The position numbers were made by a program, and so were the translations under genes. From Methanobacteriota archaeon (lineage in GTDB: Archaea; Halobacteriota; Methanosarcinia; Methanosarcinales; Methanosarcinaceae): 64,000 nt of DNA. The DNA is taken from the NCBI GenBank assembly GCA_023399215.1, contig JAEWQJ010000010.1:13639-77638 (forward strand). Direction: 5' to 3'. The notes under the pieces are model-generated. The model had not been told where the DNA came from. It ran no database searches and saw nothing but the letters and a program-made list of their open reading frames with translations. Positions 9,550 to 17,436 of the stretch are shown here, in pieces (position 1 is the first letter of the stretch; each line of letters starts with the position of its first letter).

Positions 9550-9765
9550 TTGAATGGCATGGGATATGGCATAACTGGTTCCTTTTGGGGATTTCTCCTG
9601 AATCTCCTAATCATTCTTCTTATAGTAGGTGTGGCGATAGTGCTGCTGAACAGGTCCGGGTACACAGCACCGAAGGATAATGAACGAATTATCAAAATGG
9701 AAAAAGATATCGAAGAAATCAAAAAAACAGTGGAAGATATAAAATCCAAGCTGGAAGAAATCTAA
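9550..9765 (+). CDS. Small membrane protein with C-terminal coiled coil
   Basis: A 71-residue protein with one transmembrane helix (WGFLLNLLIILLIVGVAIVL) followed by a charged coiled coil (ERIIKMEKDIEEIKKTVEDI). The TTG at 9550 is chosen because GAGGTGG ends six bases upstream; the ATG at 9559 is too far from it. The upstream extension of the open frame to 9466 reads through repeat-like DNA. It lies 70 bases before an ArsR-type regulator on the same strand and could be its partner. No function is recognised. Confidence 0.65.
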   Translation: MNGMGYGITGSFWGFLLNLLIILLIVGVAIVLLNRSGYTAPKDNERIIKMEKDIEEIKKTVEDIKSKLEEI

Positions 9766-9838
9766 AGCTTTATGTCTACTGCAGGCTCTGGATACCTTCC
9801 AGGCCAGGTGCAACCAAAAGTATGCGAGGACATTCTGG

Positions 9839-10132
9839 ATGACAAAATCACTTCAGCAAATAGTGGATATTGGCGAGGCTCTCTCTCATCCCGTAAGGCT
9901 TAAACTGCTCTACCTGCTGGCCGAAAGGGAGAGGTATGTATACGAACTCGCCAAGGACCTGAATCTTTCAAGGCAGGTAGTAAACCTGCATTTAAAACGC
10001 CTGGAAAAAGCCGGATTTGTTGAAAGTGATCTCAGACTTGAAGATGATGATCTCAGGGCCAAGAAGTTTTATCGATTAAAGGAGTTTGAGGTTTCTCTCG
10101 GGATGGAAGATTTAAAAAGGATTTTCGAGTGA
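9839..10132 (+). CDS. ArsR-family winged-helix transcriptional regulator
   Basis: A 97-residue winged helix-turn-helix protein. EALSHPVRLKLLYLLAERER forms the first helices, YELAKDLNLSRQVVNLHLKR the recognition helix-turn-helix, and AGFVESDLRLEDDDLRAKKF the beta wing. There is no obvious metal-binding cysteine pair, so a metal-sensing role is not supported. It follows the small coiled-coil membrane protein and precedes the nicotianamine synthase homologue by about 180 bases on the same strand, so it may control one or both. The ATG at 9839 has GAGGAC just upstream. Confidence 0.85.
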   Translation: MTKSLQQIVDIGEALSHPVRLKLLYLLAERERYVYELAKDLNLSRQVVNLHLKRLEKAGFVESDLRLEDDDLRAKKFYRLKEFEVSLGMEDLKRIFE

Positions 10133-10233
10133 AGTCTGGATTCTACCTAATTTCTATATTTTTTTATGTTATTCAGTTTTTTTACTGCCAGTATAATTAT
10201 ATAAGTCTCAGTCTTCTGAGTTTCAGGTTTGGA

Positions 10234-10283
10234 AAATTCTCAACAGGAATATATTCAGAAATTCTCAACAGGAATATATTCAG
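10234..10283. repeat. Perfect 25-bp tandem duplication upstream of the nicotianamine synthase gene
   Basis: A 25-base unit (AAATTCTCAACAGGAATATA followed by TTCAG) occurs twice back to back, ending 30 bases before the start codon. It sits where promoter or leader elements are expected, so it may duplicate a control site. Confidence 0.8.
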
Positions 10284-10312
10284 GCGCACCATAATACTCC
10301 TTGGGGATTGGT

Positions 10313-11185
10313 ATGGTTGGTGCGATTGATGAGAGTCTGGAGCTTTCAGAAGCTATCCTCAAAGAAATACTCGATTTGTATAAGGACATACGGGAACTCT
10401 CTGATGAAGAGATCCTATTCTGCTCTTCGGACAGGCCAGAGAAACTGTTCATGAGACTGGATACTTTAATTACCCGGGACCTGGGAAGTGATGTAGTTTT
10501 TATTCTTCTGAATAAACAGGAGCTTGAGCCGATTTTCGCCCACCTGAACCGATTCAGAAATTTATATACGGTAAGGCTGGAAACCGGATATGCAAAGGAA
10601 ATTCTTGCGAGCCAATCTCCCTGGGATGTCCTTGAGGAATTTCCCTTTTACAAAAATTACCTCAGGCTGGTCCAGGCAGAATATGAAGGGTTTGGGCTAA
10701 AAGCCGGAGACAGAGTTTTTTTCCTCGGAAGCGGGCCTCTTCCCCTGACGCTTATCGTTTTCTTCAAATATCATGCAGTAAAAGGCACAGGGATAGAGCA
10801 GAATCCTGAAAGGGCAAGGCTTTCAATAGAAACGCTTGATAAGCTCGGGCTTTCTAAAGACATCACCATAATTAACGGGAGCCATTTTTCCATGGACCCA
10901 ATTGATTTTCTAGATCCTGGTACCAGGGTAAAGGCTTTCATAATAGCTGCCCAGGCTGAACCTAAAAAAGAAATTCTCGATTATTTACTAGAAGTAACAC
11001 CTGCAGGATGCAGGATTTCTTACAGAATTTACGAAAAAGGCTTAATGAAACTGCTAAATCGGGACTTTCTGCTTGATTTGCCAGACGGTTACAGGGAATA
11101 TAAGCGAATCCGGCCCGAACCTCCCGCATATAATACAGTCATCATTCTGGAAAAAATGAGTAATTGCTCCGGAATTCCGGAGTAG
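10313..11185 (+). CDS. Nicotianamine synthase homologue
   Basis: This 290-residue protein matches the nicotianamine synthase family. The signature FLGSGPLPLTLIVFFKYH (near residue 140) is the SAM-binding glycine motif with the family-specific GPLPLT, followed by GIEQNPERARLS. Upstream, FPFYKNYLRLVQAEYEG corresponds to the conserved YxNYxxLxxxE region. The family joins aminocarboxypropyl groups from SAM into nicotianamine; in methanogens the known product is the related thermonicotianamine, a metal chelator. The ATG at 10313 follows GGGGA at good spacing. It is probably involved in nickel, iron or cobalt handling, which methanogens need heavily, but that is inference. Confidence 0.88.
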   Translation: MVGAIDESLELSEAILKEILDLYKDIRELSDEEILFCSSDRPEKLFMRLDTLITRDLGSDVVFILLNKQELEPIFAHLNRFRNLYTVRLETGYAKEILASQSPWDVLEEFPFYKNYLRLVQAEYEGFGLKAGDRVFFLGSGPLPLTLIVFFKYHAVKGTGIEQNPERARLSIETLDKLGLSKDITIINGSHFSMDPIDFLDPGTRVKAFIIAAQAEPKKEILDYLLEVTPAGCRISYRIYEKGLMKLLNRDFLLDLPDGYREYKRIRPEPPAYNTVIILEKMSNCSGIPE

Positions 11186-11187
11186 TA

Positions 11188-11252
11188 ACAGACTATTAAC
11201 AGATTAGTACAGATTATTAACAGACTATTAACAGACTATTTACAGACTATTT
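11188..11252. repeat. Short tandem repeat (AGACTATTAAC-type unit)
   Basis: Five or six imperfect copies of a 10-13-base unit (CAGACTATTAA) fill the gap between the convergent nicotianamine synthase and MerR-type genes. No terminator hairpin is evident. Confidence 0.75.
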
Positions 11253-11259
11253 TAATGGA

Positions 11260-12123
11260 TTACTTTTCCTTTATCGGGACCTGAATTTCAGTCATAAGCT
11301 CTTCTTCAGGAACTTCTTCAGGGCTATTGAAATACAATTCCCTGCTCGGGCCCAGAGTTTCCAGGTTATTCTCCTTTGCATACGAGAAAATCAGATTGTA
11401 ACCGGCTTCAACTCCCGGGTATGGCCCTCGGTAGACTACTGAGACAGCTTTTATGGCAGGCAGAGTTTTTACTTCCATTTTCGGGTCTTCTACTGAGATC
11501 CTGCCAGATACAGGCAGGGCGATCTCAATATCAGCCCCGATTTCTTTGTATTCTTCGTCATGGCAGAGGAACATAATAGGACCTGTAACTTTTACACGGT
11601 TTCGCTGGTTTTCAGGGCTGCCGACGATTGTGCAGATTTCACCTATAAGTTTTCCAATAGTTGCCACAAAAGTTCCTTTTTCACGCTTGCTTATTACTCG
11701 CATCTCGGGTATTTCTTTTATAACGGGTTCTGTAACAGACATTTTGAATAACTCCATAACTTTTCCATTGTGTTTGCAGGCGCCCTGCAAGATCTCTTCG
11801 ATCCTTTGCAGCTGTCCTATTTCCAGTCGGGTTTGCTCAAGTCTCTTCCTGAAGCCTGTTCCTATGTACTCGAAGTCTCCTTTGGTTTCCGCATCCAGAA
11901 ACAGGGAGATTTCTTCCAGGGAAAATCCGAGGAAGCACAGGGTTTTAATTTTCATCCCCTGCTCCAGCTGGGAAACGGTATAGTACCTGTATCCCGTAAA
12001 AGGGTCCTTTGCTTCCGGAACAAGCAGCCCTTTCCGGTCATAGAGCCTGAGTGCTTTTTGCGAGAGACGAGTCATGAAAGAAAACTTACCGATTGGAATC
12101 TGATCTACTGACATCTTGCTCAA
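11260..12123 (-). CDS. MerR-family regulator with GyrI-like effector domain
   Basis: The N-terminal MerR helix-turn-helix (IPIGKFSFMTRLSQKALRLY, then GYRYYTVSQLEQG) is followed by a coiled-coil dimer helix (RKRLEQTRLEIGQLQRIEEI). The C-terminal half is a GyrI/AraC-type ligand-binding domain (IKEIPEMRVISKREKG to the ELYFNSPEEVPEEELMTEIQ end), as in BmrR and other multidrug-sensing activators. Length (284-287 residues) fits this class. The start is a TTG at 12123 or an ATG at 12114. A damaged copy of part of the same gene lies at 12216-12270, and the next gene upstream is a divergent oxidoreductase that it might regulate. Confidence 0.88.
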   Translation of the reverse strand: MSKMSVDQIPIGKFSFMTRLSQKALRLYDRKGLLVPEAKDPFTGYRYYTVSQLEQGMKIKTLCFLGFSLEEISLFLDAETKGDFEYIGTGFRKRLEQTRLEIGQLQRIEEILQGACKHNGKVMELFKMSVTEPVIKEIPEMRVISKREKGTFVATIGKLIGEICTIVGSPENQRNRVKVTGPIMFLCHDEEYKEIGADIEIALPVSGRISVEDPKMEVKTLPAIKAVSVVYRGPYPGVEAGYNLIFSYAKENNLETLGPSRELYFNSPEEVPEEELMTEIQVPIKEK

Positions 12124-12191
12124 TCCAGTAATTGTCCTGAAATTAGATAAACAACCTTACTTTTCCCCGGGGGAGACTTCCGCGTTAAGGT

Positions 12192-12210
12192 GGTAAAGGG
12201 TATATTTACC
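12192..12210. promoter_or_regulatory. Short dyad between divergent MerR and oxidoreductase genes
   Basis: GGTAAAGGGTATATTTACC has 6-bp inverted arms with a 7-base centre and an AT-rich core. It lies about 70 bases upstream of the MerR-type gene. An operator is possible but only weakly supported. Confidence 0.25.
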
Positions 12211-12215
12211 TTCTT

Positions 12216-12270
12216 TAGGAAAAATCCAAGGAAGCATAGGATTTTAATTTTTCATCTCCTGCTCAAGCAA
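12216..12270 (-). pseudogene. Relic of a second merR-like gene
   Basis: The stretch closely resembles 11911-11960 inside the intact MerR-type gene (the LEQGMKIKTLCFLGFSLEE region). It contains a stop and several changes, so it cannot code. It indicates a past duplication of the regulator. Confidence 0.5.
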
Positions 12271-12558
12271 TCATGAGTTTATTCCAGAACCTGTTTTGTT
12301 CTTAAACATAGGAGTTTTCAAAATCATTTTCCATGATCAGGTAACCAATTTACTTTTTGAGATACGAGATTTATTAATCATATTTTGAGTTTCAGAATAA
12401 GCTCGTTAATTAACCATCTTTTAATATAATAAATTCAATATAAAATTGCATTGGGGCATGGCTTTTTATTATCTTTTTTTCAGAAAGCGTGTGGACTAGA
12501 AGAACAAGGACATAGAAGAAGCGAGGATACAAGAGAGGACATAGAAGAAGGGGGCATT

Positions 12559-13911
12559 ATGGAAAAAGACTACGATATTATAATTATTGGAACTGGAACC
12601 GCGGGCAGAACCTTTGCGGATAAAGTGGCACATTCAGGATTAAAAATAGCAATTATTGACTCGAAAGAGTATGGAGGAATATCTCCTCCCAGAGGCTGTG
12701 ATACTAAAAAAATGTTCACAGATCTTGCCGAGATAACTGATTCAAACAATCGATTGATAGGGAAAGGTATAGGGACAAATCGTTCTTTAAAGATTGACTG
12801 GCCTTCTCTTATCGAATTCAAGAGGAAAGCTACTGAAGAATGTCCTGGAAGAATTGAGAACCATTTTATTGAGATGGGAATCGATACATACCACGGGAAA
12901 GCTTATTTTGAAAATCAAAACACAGTAGTTGTTGGAGAAGACAAGCTTAAAGGGGAACATATTTTTCTTGCTACAGGTTCAAAGCCTAGAAAACTCAACA
13001 TTTCCGGAGAAGAGTACGTTACCACAAGTGAAGAGTTTATGAAAACCGAAAAGCTCCCTGAAAGAATTATCTTCATCGGAGGCGGTCACATCTCCTTAGA
13101 GTTCGCTCATGTTGCACGAAGGACTGGGGCAGAGGTCATAATTCTGCACAGAAGTGAAAGGCTCCTGAGACACTCTGATGCTGACATGGTAGATTTGCTT
13201 ATAAAGGAGACCGAAGCCGCAGGAATTAAAATTCTTATGAATAAACCAGTAGCCTCGATTGAAAAGGACACTAATGGCTTTCTGGTTAGGATTGAATCTA
13301 AATCCGGAACTGAGTCAGAGACCCAGAGCTTCCGTGCGGATATGATAATTCATGGAGCAGGACGTGTCCCGAATATAGAGGATCTTCATCTCGAAAAAGC
13401 CGGGATTAAGATTGAAAAGAGAGCTATTGTAGTCGATAAGTACATGAGAACCTCAAACCCTCGAGTCTATGCAGGTGGAGATTGTGTATCAGAAGGTATG
13501 AAACTTACTTCTGTAGCAGCTCTTCAAGGAGAAGTTGCAGCAGCTAACATCCTTAATGAGAATAGTGTCGAAGTGGATTATACAGGTATTCCAAGTGCAG
13601 TTCATGCAATACCTGTCCTGGCTTCAGTAGGAACCAGTGCCGCTAAAGATAATGATAAATATAAAGTTGTTCTCAATGACAGAAGCAACTGGTACACAAC
13701 CCGAAAAGCAGGAATGGAGTTTGCAGCTTCAAAAGTAATTATTGATGAAACAAGTGACCGTATAGTGGGGGCTTATATTCTGGGTCCGAATGCTGGAGAA
13801 GCTATCAATATTTTCGCTGCGGTAATGAGGCTTGGACTCAAGGCGTCGGACATAAAAAAGCTGGTATTTACCTATCCTACTACATGTTCAGATATTCGTT
13901 ATATGTTATGA
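12559..13911 (+). CDS. Flavin disulfide-reductase homologue with altered active site
   Basis: A 450-residue member of the glutathione reductase/dihydrolipoamide dehydrogenase family. The FAD Rossmann motif (DIIIIGTGTAGRTFADKVAH) opens the protein, IIFIGGGHISLEFAHVARRT is the NAD(P) motif, and RVYAGGDCVSE is the second FAD motif. The redox region reads YGGISPPRGCDTKKMF: the usual GGTCxxxGC has Ser in place of the first Cys, so the classic disulfide cannot form. The C-terminal end reads FTYPTTCSDIRYML and lacks the HPTxxE catalytic His-Glu pair. It may be an NAD(P)H:acceptor reductase using a single Cys or none. The ATG at 12559 follows GAAGGGGG; the longer open frame to 12451 is untranslated leader. 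Confidence 0.85.
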   Translation: MEKDYDIIIIGTGTAGRTFADKVAHSGLKIAIIDSKEYGGISPPRGCDTKKMFTDLAEITDSNNRLIGKGIGTNRSLKIDWPSLIEFKRKATEECPGRIENHFIEMGIDTYHGKAYFENQNTVVVGEDKLKGEHIFLATGSKPRKLNISGEEYVTTSEEFMKTEKLPERIIFIGGGHISLEFAHVARRTGAEVIILHRSERLLRHSDADMVDLLIKETEAAGIKILMNKPVASIEKDTNGFLVRIESKSGTESETQSFRADMIIHGAGRVPNIEDLHLEKAGIKIEKRAIVVDKYMRTSNPRVYAGGDCVSEGMKLTSVAALQGEVAAANILNENSVEVDYTGIPSAVHAIPVLASVGTSAAKDNDKYKVVLNDRSNWYTTRKAGMEFAASKVIIDETSDRIVGAYILGPNAGEAINIFAAVMRLGLKASDIKKLVFTYPTTCSDIRYML

Positions 13912-14791
13912 ATTCCGGCAGAACCCAAAAGCAAGCACTAAGCATACTTTCTGATATCGTATTCAGAAGGAGATCAAAGTTTGGGTCTTTTCAATTTATT
14001 ATAAATAGTTCAATTTTCAAATATTCCATCGTTCTTAAGTGAAGATTTATGCAAGTTCAAAATTTTATGTCACTGTTTACTCAGTTCAACTGTGTAAACC
14101 AATCATACTAATCTGAATGTAGATAATAAATGTGGATAAGCATTTTGGTGTGAATACAAATTCAAATTTATCAGGAACAGTTTCCAGGTATTCTCGAGTT
14201 TCCTTTGAGGTATGTATTTTGTGATTATCCATGATACTTTTGATCTTTTCTTCTGGATAAATTAACTCAAGTTCTTTAAGGAATTGAATGAATTCCCAGC
14301 TTTTAGGAAGACACGGAAATAAGTAGTAAAGTTGAGATTCTTCCGTGCTTTCCTTGTTTTCCGTGGTTGTAATATCCAGATTGAATCTTTAATTTAAGAT
14401 AATAACTGCAGATTTTCGATTAGTTCTCCAAAAAAGATAACAAGAAAAATGTTATTTTTTAAGATATCTAAGAAGGTCGACCTAAATTAAATTTTCAATT
14501 TTCTTTTTTTAATTTGATATTTTTATATAATATCATGTCAATCCTTTTTCATTCATTTACGCAAAAATCAGGCCTGAAGAAATTCCTATCTTGCTGAACT
14601 GAACATTATTTCACTGAACTGAGTTAGTCATACACAGAGGTATGGGGAAAAGCCTGCAGGTCTATAAAAGCAATTTAAAGGATAAAACAGGAACTCTGGA
14701 AAATCCTAAGATTTAGTAAGCAATTCACGGTATAAGTTCACAGGTATAAACAGCTGATTAGTATATATGAAATTTAGTTGGGGGTTAGTAT
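13912..14791. other. Intergenic region with a transposase relic
   Basis: This 880-base stretch has no intact gene. Its middle holds an IS630-type transposase fragment on the minus strand (14107-14375). The right part is AT-rich and leads into the DUF2173 gene promoter (GTATATATG near 14761). Confidence 0.6.
14107..14375 (-). pseudogene. IS630-family transposase relic (DDE_3 domain)
   Basis: On the minus strand this translates as LPKSWEFIQFLKELELIYPE, then KIKSIMDNHKIHTSKETREY and LETVPDKFEFVFTPK. It matches the IS630 DDE core, in which the second catalytic Asp sits in the xxxDNxxxHxS motif. Both ends are missing, there is no start codon, and the segment after FTPK degenerates. It is a dead remnant of an insertion sequence. 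Confidence 0.75.
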
Positions 14792-15142
14792 ATGATTGTA
14801 CAGGAATGCAATTTATCATTAGATGAACTTCTGAAGTTTGATGGGGTAATGGCAGCCGGGATTTTCAGTCCCGAAGGGAAGCTTGTGGAGTATAAGTCTA
14901 GGGATGAAATGCCCAAAGAAATGGCCGAGATGACTGCCAAGTTCTGTGGAGCCGTGAACCTGATGTTCGATGCTCTGGCCAGTGCTTACACACAACTCTA
15001 CAAGATGAACTGGGTACCTCAGCAAAGCTGGATGTACAGCGGCGGCGACTGGACCGTTATGATCTCGGGAACAAGAGGGGTTTTTGTTGAGAAGTCAAAG
15101 GCGGATTTAAAGAAGCTCTTTGCGGCCCTGGGAATGTGTTAA
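14792..15142 (+). CDS. DUF2173 / roadblock-like small protein
   Basis: A 116-residue cytosolic protein matching the DUF2173 family: LDELLKFDGVMAAGIFSPEG at the start, a central amphipathic helix (EMTAKFCGAVNLMFDALASA), and GDWTVMISGTRGVFVEKSKA before a final helix. The beta-alpha-beta layout resembles roadblock/LC7 folds. It has a strong GGGGGTTA ribosome binding site. It is monocistronic. The family has no established function; small roadblock proteins often regulate GTPases. Confidence 0.75.
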   Translation: MIVQECNLSLDELLKFDGVMAAGIFSPEGKLVEYKSRDEMPKEMAEMTAKFCGAVNLMFDALASAYTQLYKMNWVPQQSWMYSGGDWTVMISGTRGVFVEKSKADLKKLFAALGMC

Positions 15143-15780
15143 CGCCTGAACAAACTCTGGCTGGCCAGCCCGAGTCAGGTACCCGGGTCAGGTAATTATT
15201 TCATTTTTATCAGGTAGGTCTGCCTGCATTATGGGCAGTTTGTTGAATTTATCTGTAATCCTTTTAGATAGATAGCTTGCCTGTATCTTGCCCAAAGCTC
15301 TAATTCAAGCCTCTAAATTGGGTTACACCTTTCTTGCAACACAGCTAAAAAAACTATATTGTCTTTGATTATACCATTACTTATATACCATTACTTACAT
15401 AGTAATAATTGGTCCATAGGGTCAAGTCCCGATGTATAAAGAAGACGTACAAAGAAAGTATGTAACTTAACTAAGGTAACTTAACTAAGGTAACTTAAAT
15501 AAGGTAACTTAAATAAGGTGACTTAAATAAGTAATAACTTAACTGAGTACAGAACTAAACTACATAAAATTGGACCAGGCCTTATGGATCACTTTATAAA
15601 TCTAAAAGGCTTCTTATTCAAGTTGTCTTAAAGCCATTTTGAATTCTACAATTGGGTAATACCCATTTCAAGTTTTAATTCATTTCAACAAAGATATATT
15701 TTTCATAGTTCAACATAGCTTATTTGCTATTCTCGCTCGAATTCTTTGTTCCATCTTTTACTTCCTTCCCCAACAATCAT
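15143..15780. other. AT-rich intergenic region
   Basis: About 640 bases with no gene visible. It contains one 14-bp tandem repeat (15462-15531) and no convincing promoter or RNA. Confidence 0.5.
15462..15531. repeat. Tandem repeat, 14-bp unit, 5 copies
   Basis: Five consecutive copies of GTAACTTAACTAAG or GTAACTTAAATAAG, with one G/A variant in the last copy. Confidence 0.85.
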
Positions 15781-16137
15781 TTATAACATATCTTTCAGGT
15801 TTTTCCTTTCTCTTTTAATGAAGTCTGCTATTTTCTTTATATTATGTACGGTGACTCTGTTCCAAAATCTAGTGATTTTTCTTATTGTTGCTTCCTTAAA
15901 CCTACGATTTTCTCTGCTGACTACCTCAAAAAGCTGCAATAATCTAGAAAAACTGATTCTTTGGAAAAAATGCCAAAGAATCAGTTTATTCATTTGATCT
16001 TTTTTCAGAATATTTCTACTAAAATCGATACGTTTCGCTACCTCCCAAAGTGAAATAATTACGAAAAACAATTCTAAAAATTTAATGATTTGATAATAAA
16101 ATTGGTTTTGGGATGAGTTCATCCTTAATTTATACAC
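15781..16137 (-). CDS. Doubtful hypothetical protein, basic
   Basis: This open frame encodes 118 residues, strongly basic and aromatic (NRRFKEATIRKITRFWNRVT), with no signal peptide. It might be a small DNA-binding protein or part of a transposase. No family is recognised, no clear ribosome binding site is present, and a perfect 15-bp hairpin lies inside it, which argues against constrained coding. Treat it as unproven. Confidence 0.25.
   Translation of the reverse strand: MYKLRMNSSQNQFYYQIIKFLELFFVIISLWEVAKRIDFSRNILKKDQMNKLILWHFFQRISFSRLLQLFEVVSRENRRFKEATIRKITRFWNRVTVHNIKKIADFIKRERKNLKDML
15950..15987. repeat. Perfect 15-bp inverted repeat
   Basis: AAACTGATTCTTTGG and CCAAAGAATCAGTTT flank an 8-base loop (AAAAAATG). 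The stem is perfect. It could be a transcription terminator or the remains of a mobile element end. Confidence 0.6.
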
Positions 16138-16154
16138 TGATTTAGAAGAACCGA

Positions 16155-16553
16155 TTAAGAGTAGTCTTCTTGAATAAACACTACGGTCTTTGCAACAATA
16201 TCGTGAAAAGCCTGCTTTTTTGAAGTAAAAAGGATCAGCAGAAACCCTGTAAAAAAGGGAATTGCAGCAAAAATTTTCAGAATAAAGCGCTTTGTTGCCT
16301 GCATAAAGGAAATTCTGTTTCCGTTGAGGTCAGTAACAATAATGTTCACAGCTTGCTTGCCCACAGTTGACCTAAGGGTCGAACTCTCCTGAAATACAAA
16401 ATAAGCCCACATTGTGAAAAAGAACAGAATATAGAAAAAGGTTTCATCCAGGGGTTCTGTGATTAGCTCTAAAAACATAAAAAGGAAAATAATTACGAAA
16501 ATATCGATTATTGAGGCTATAAGTCTCCTGGAAATGTCGGAGTATGGGTGCAT
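16155..16553 (-). CDS. RDD-family membrane protein
   Basis: The 132-residue protein has the RDD layout. The first helix carries the Arg/Asp residues (DISRRLIASIIDIFVIIFLF), a second helix is FFYILFFFTMWAYFVFQE, the conserved STLRSTVGKQAVNIIVTDLN segment follows, and a last helix is IFAAIPFFTGFLLILFTSKK. The closing AFHDIVAKTVVF is typical. RDD proteins are proposed small transporters or membrane accessories. The ATG at 16553 has GGGAG with 6-base spacing; a GTG directly in front of it is less likely. It sits between a doubtful frame and a LEA-like gene on the same strand. Confidence 0.9.
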   Translation of the reverse strand: MHPYSDISRRLIASIIDIFVIIFLFMFLELITEPLDETFFYILFFFTMWAYFVFQESSTLRSTVGKQAVNIIVTDLNGNRISFMQATKRFILKIFAAIPFFTGFLLILFTSKKQAFHDIVAKTVVFIQEDYS

Positions 16554-16692
16554 CACAATCTCCCTAATTTAATTTATATAGATGCAGTGTTGAATAATAA
16601 AGTTAACTCTGTAACTAAAATACAAAAATGAAAAATGTTGAAAGCATGGAATGTGGAACCCAAATTGATTCAATGAATATAAAAGAGAAGGT

Positions 16693-16736
16693 TAAGAAGG
16701 TATTTACTTCTCACAGGGAAGATTCTTACCTTCTTA
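16693..16736 (-). terminator. Inverted repeat downstream of the LEA-like gene
   Basis: TAAGAAGGTA and TACCTTCTTA pair over 10 bp around a 24-base loop, 36 bases past the stop of the minus-strand gene at 16772. It is a candidate terminator or 3' hairpin. Confidence 0.4.
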
Positions 16737-16771
16737 TCTGTTACTTTGCTATTTTTATTACTTTGCCGTTA

Positions 16772-17113
16772 TTATTTTTTCTTTGAGATGGGGATTTCGA
16801 TCTTATCCACCAGTTTCTTTACATCTGTCTTGATATCTGAGGCAAGCTTTTTTGCACTATCGCCGGTCGTATCAACCAGTTTTTCAACCCTTGCAGTAAT
16901 GCTCTTTACCTCATCCTTTACATCAATTGATTTTATTTCACCCGAAATGGATTTTATTTCAGTATTTATATTCTTTGCAAGTTTCGAGGCTTCGTCTCCT
17001 GTTTTCTTTGCAAGAGTATCAATGTCGCTCCCAAGCTTTCCAACTTTCTCCTGTATTCTGCTTTTTTTTCCAGCTTCGGTTTCTTTACTTTCGCTTTCCA
17101 TTGGTTGTGCCAT
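16772..17113 (-). CDS. Hydrophilic LEA/apolipoprotein-like amphipathic protein
   Basis: A 113-residue, almost entirely hydrophilic protein made of Lys/Asp/Glu/Ser/Thr with regularly spaced hydrophobics. Repeats of about 11 residues are visible (KVGKLGSDIDTLAKKTGDEA, SITARVEKLVDTTGDSAKKL, SDIKTDVKKLVDKIEI). There is no Cys and no Trp. Such proteins form amphipathic helices on drying or salt stress, or coat membranes. It begins after AAGGGG with good spacing. A stress-protective role is inference from composition only. Confidence 0.65.
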   Translation of the reverse strand: MAQPMESESKETEAGKKSRIQEKVGKLGSDIDTLAKKTGDEASKLAKNINTEIKSISGEIKSIDVKDEVKSITARVEKLVDTTGDSAKKLASDIKTDVKKLVDKIEIPISKKK

Positions 17114-17436
17114 ATAAACCCCTTCTTATTTTTGATGAAAATAATTAATTTCTCTCCGAAGAGAGCCTGTTTTTGTAGATATTTAATTATGGGTTTCCGA
17201 AATTATAAGAGTATCTTTAGAAGTGAAAACTGATTTTTGAAAGTAAATTTTACGCTACAAGCTTATAAAGTATAAATTAAAATAGTATGCTTGTAAAAAG
17301 TAAAGCAACTTAACTGATTAAAAGAGTTTATGTAAAAACTCCGGCAGGAACGATATAAGAGCCGAATCAGGATACCGTATTCATGAAAAACCAGCTCTCT
17401 GCGATAGAGTAAGCCATTGAAATCTGTAGAGGAAAT
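17114..17436. other. Divergent promoter region
   Basis: This 320-base AT-rich gap separates the LEA-like gene from the DUF373 gene. It holds a short hairpin (CTCTC, CGAA, GAGAG at 17152-17165) and nothing else that stands out. Confidence 0.4.

Noticed and set aside
15746..15997. A plus-strand frame opposite the doubtful 15781-16137 frame
   Set aside because: It is hydrophobic and Ser/Leu/Phe-rich, as expected for the antisense of a Lys/Arg-rich frame; no start signal is present.
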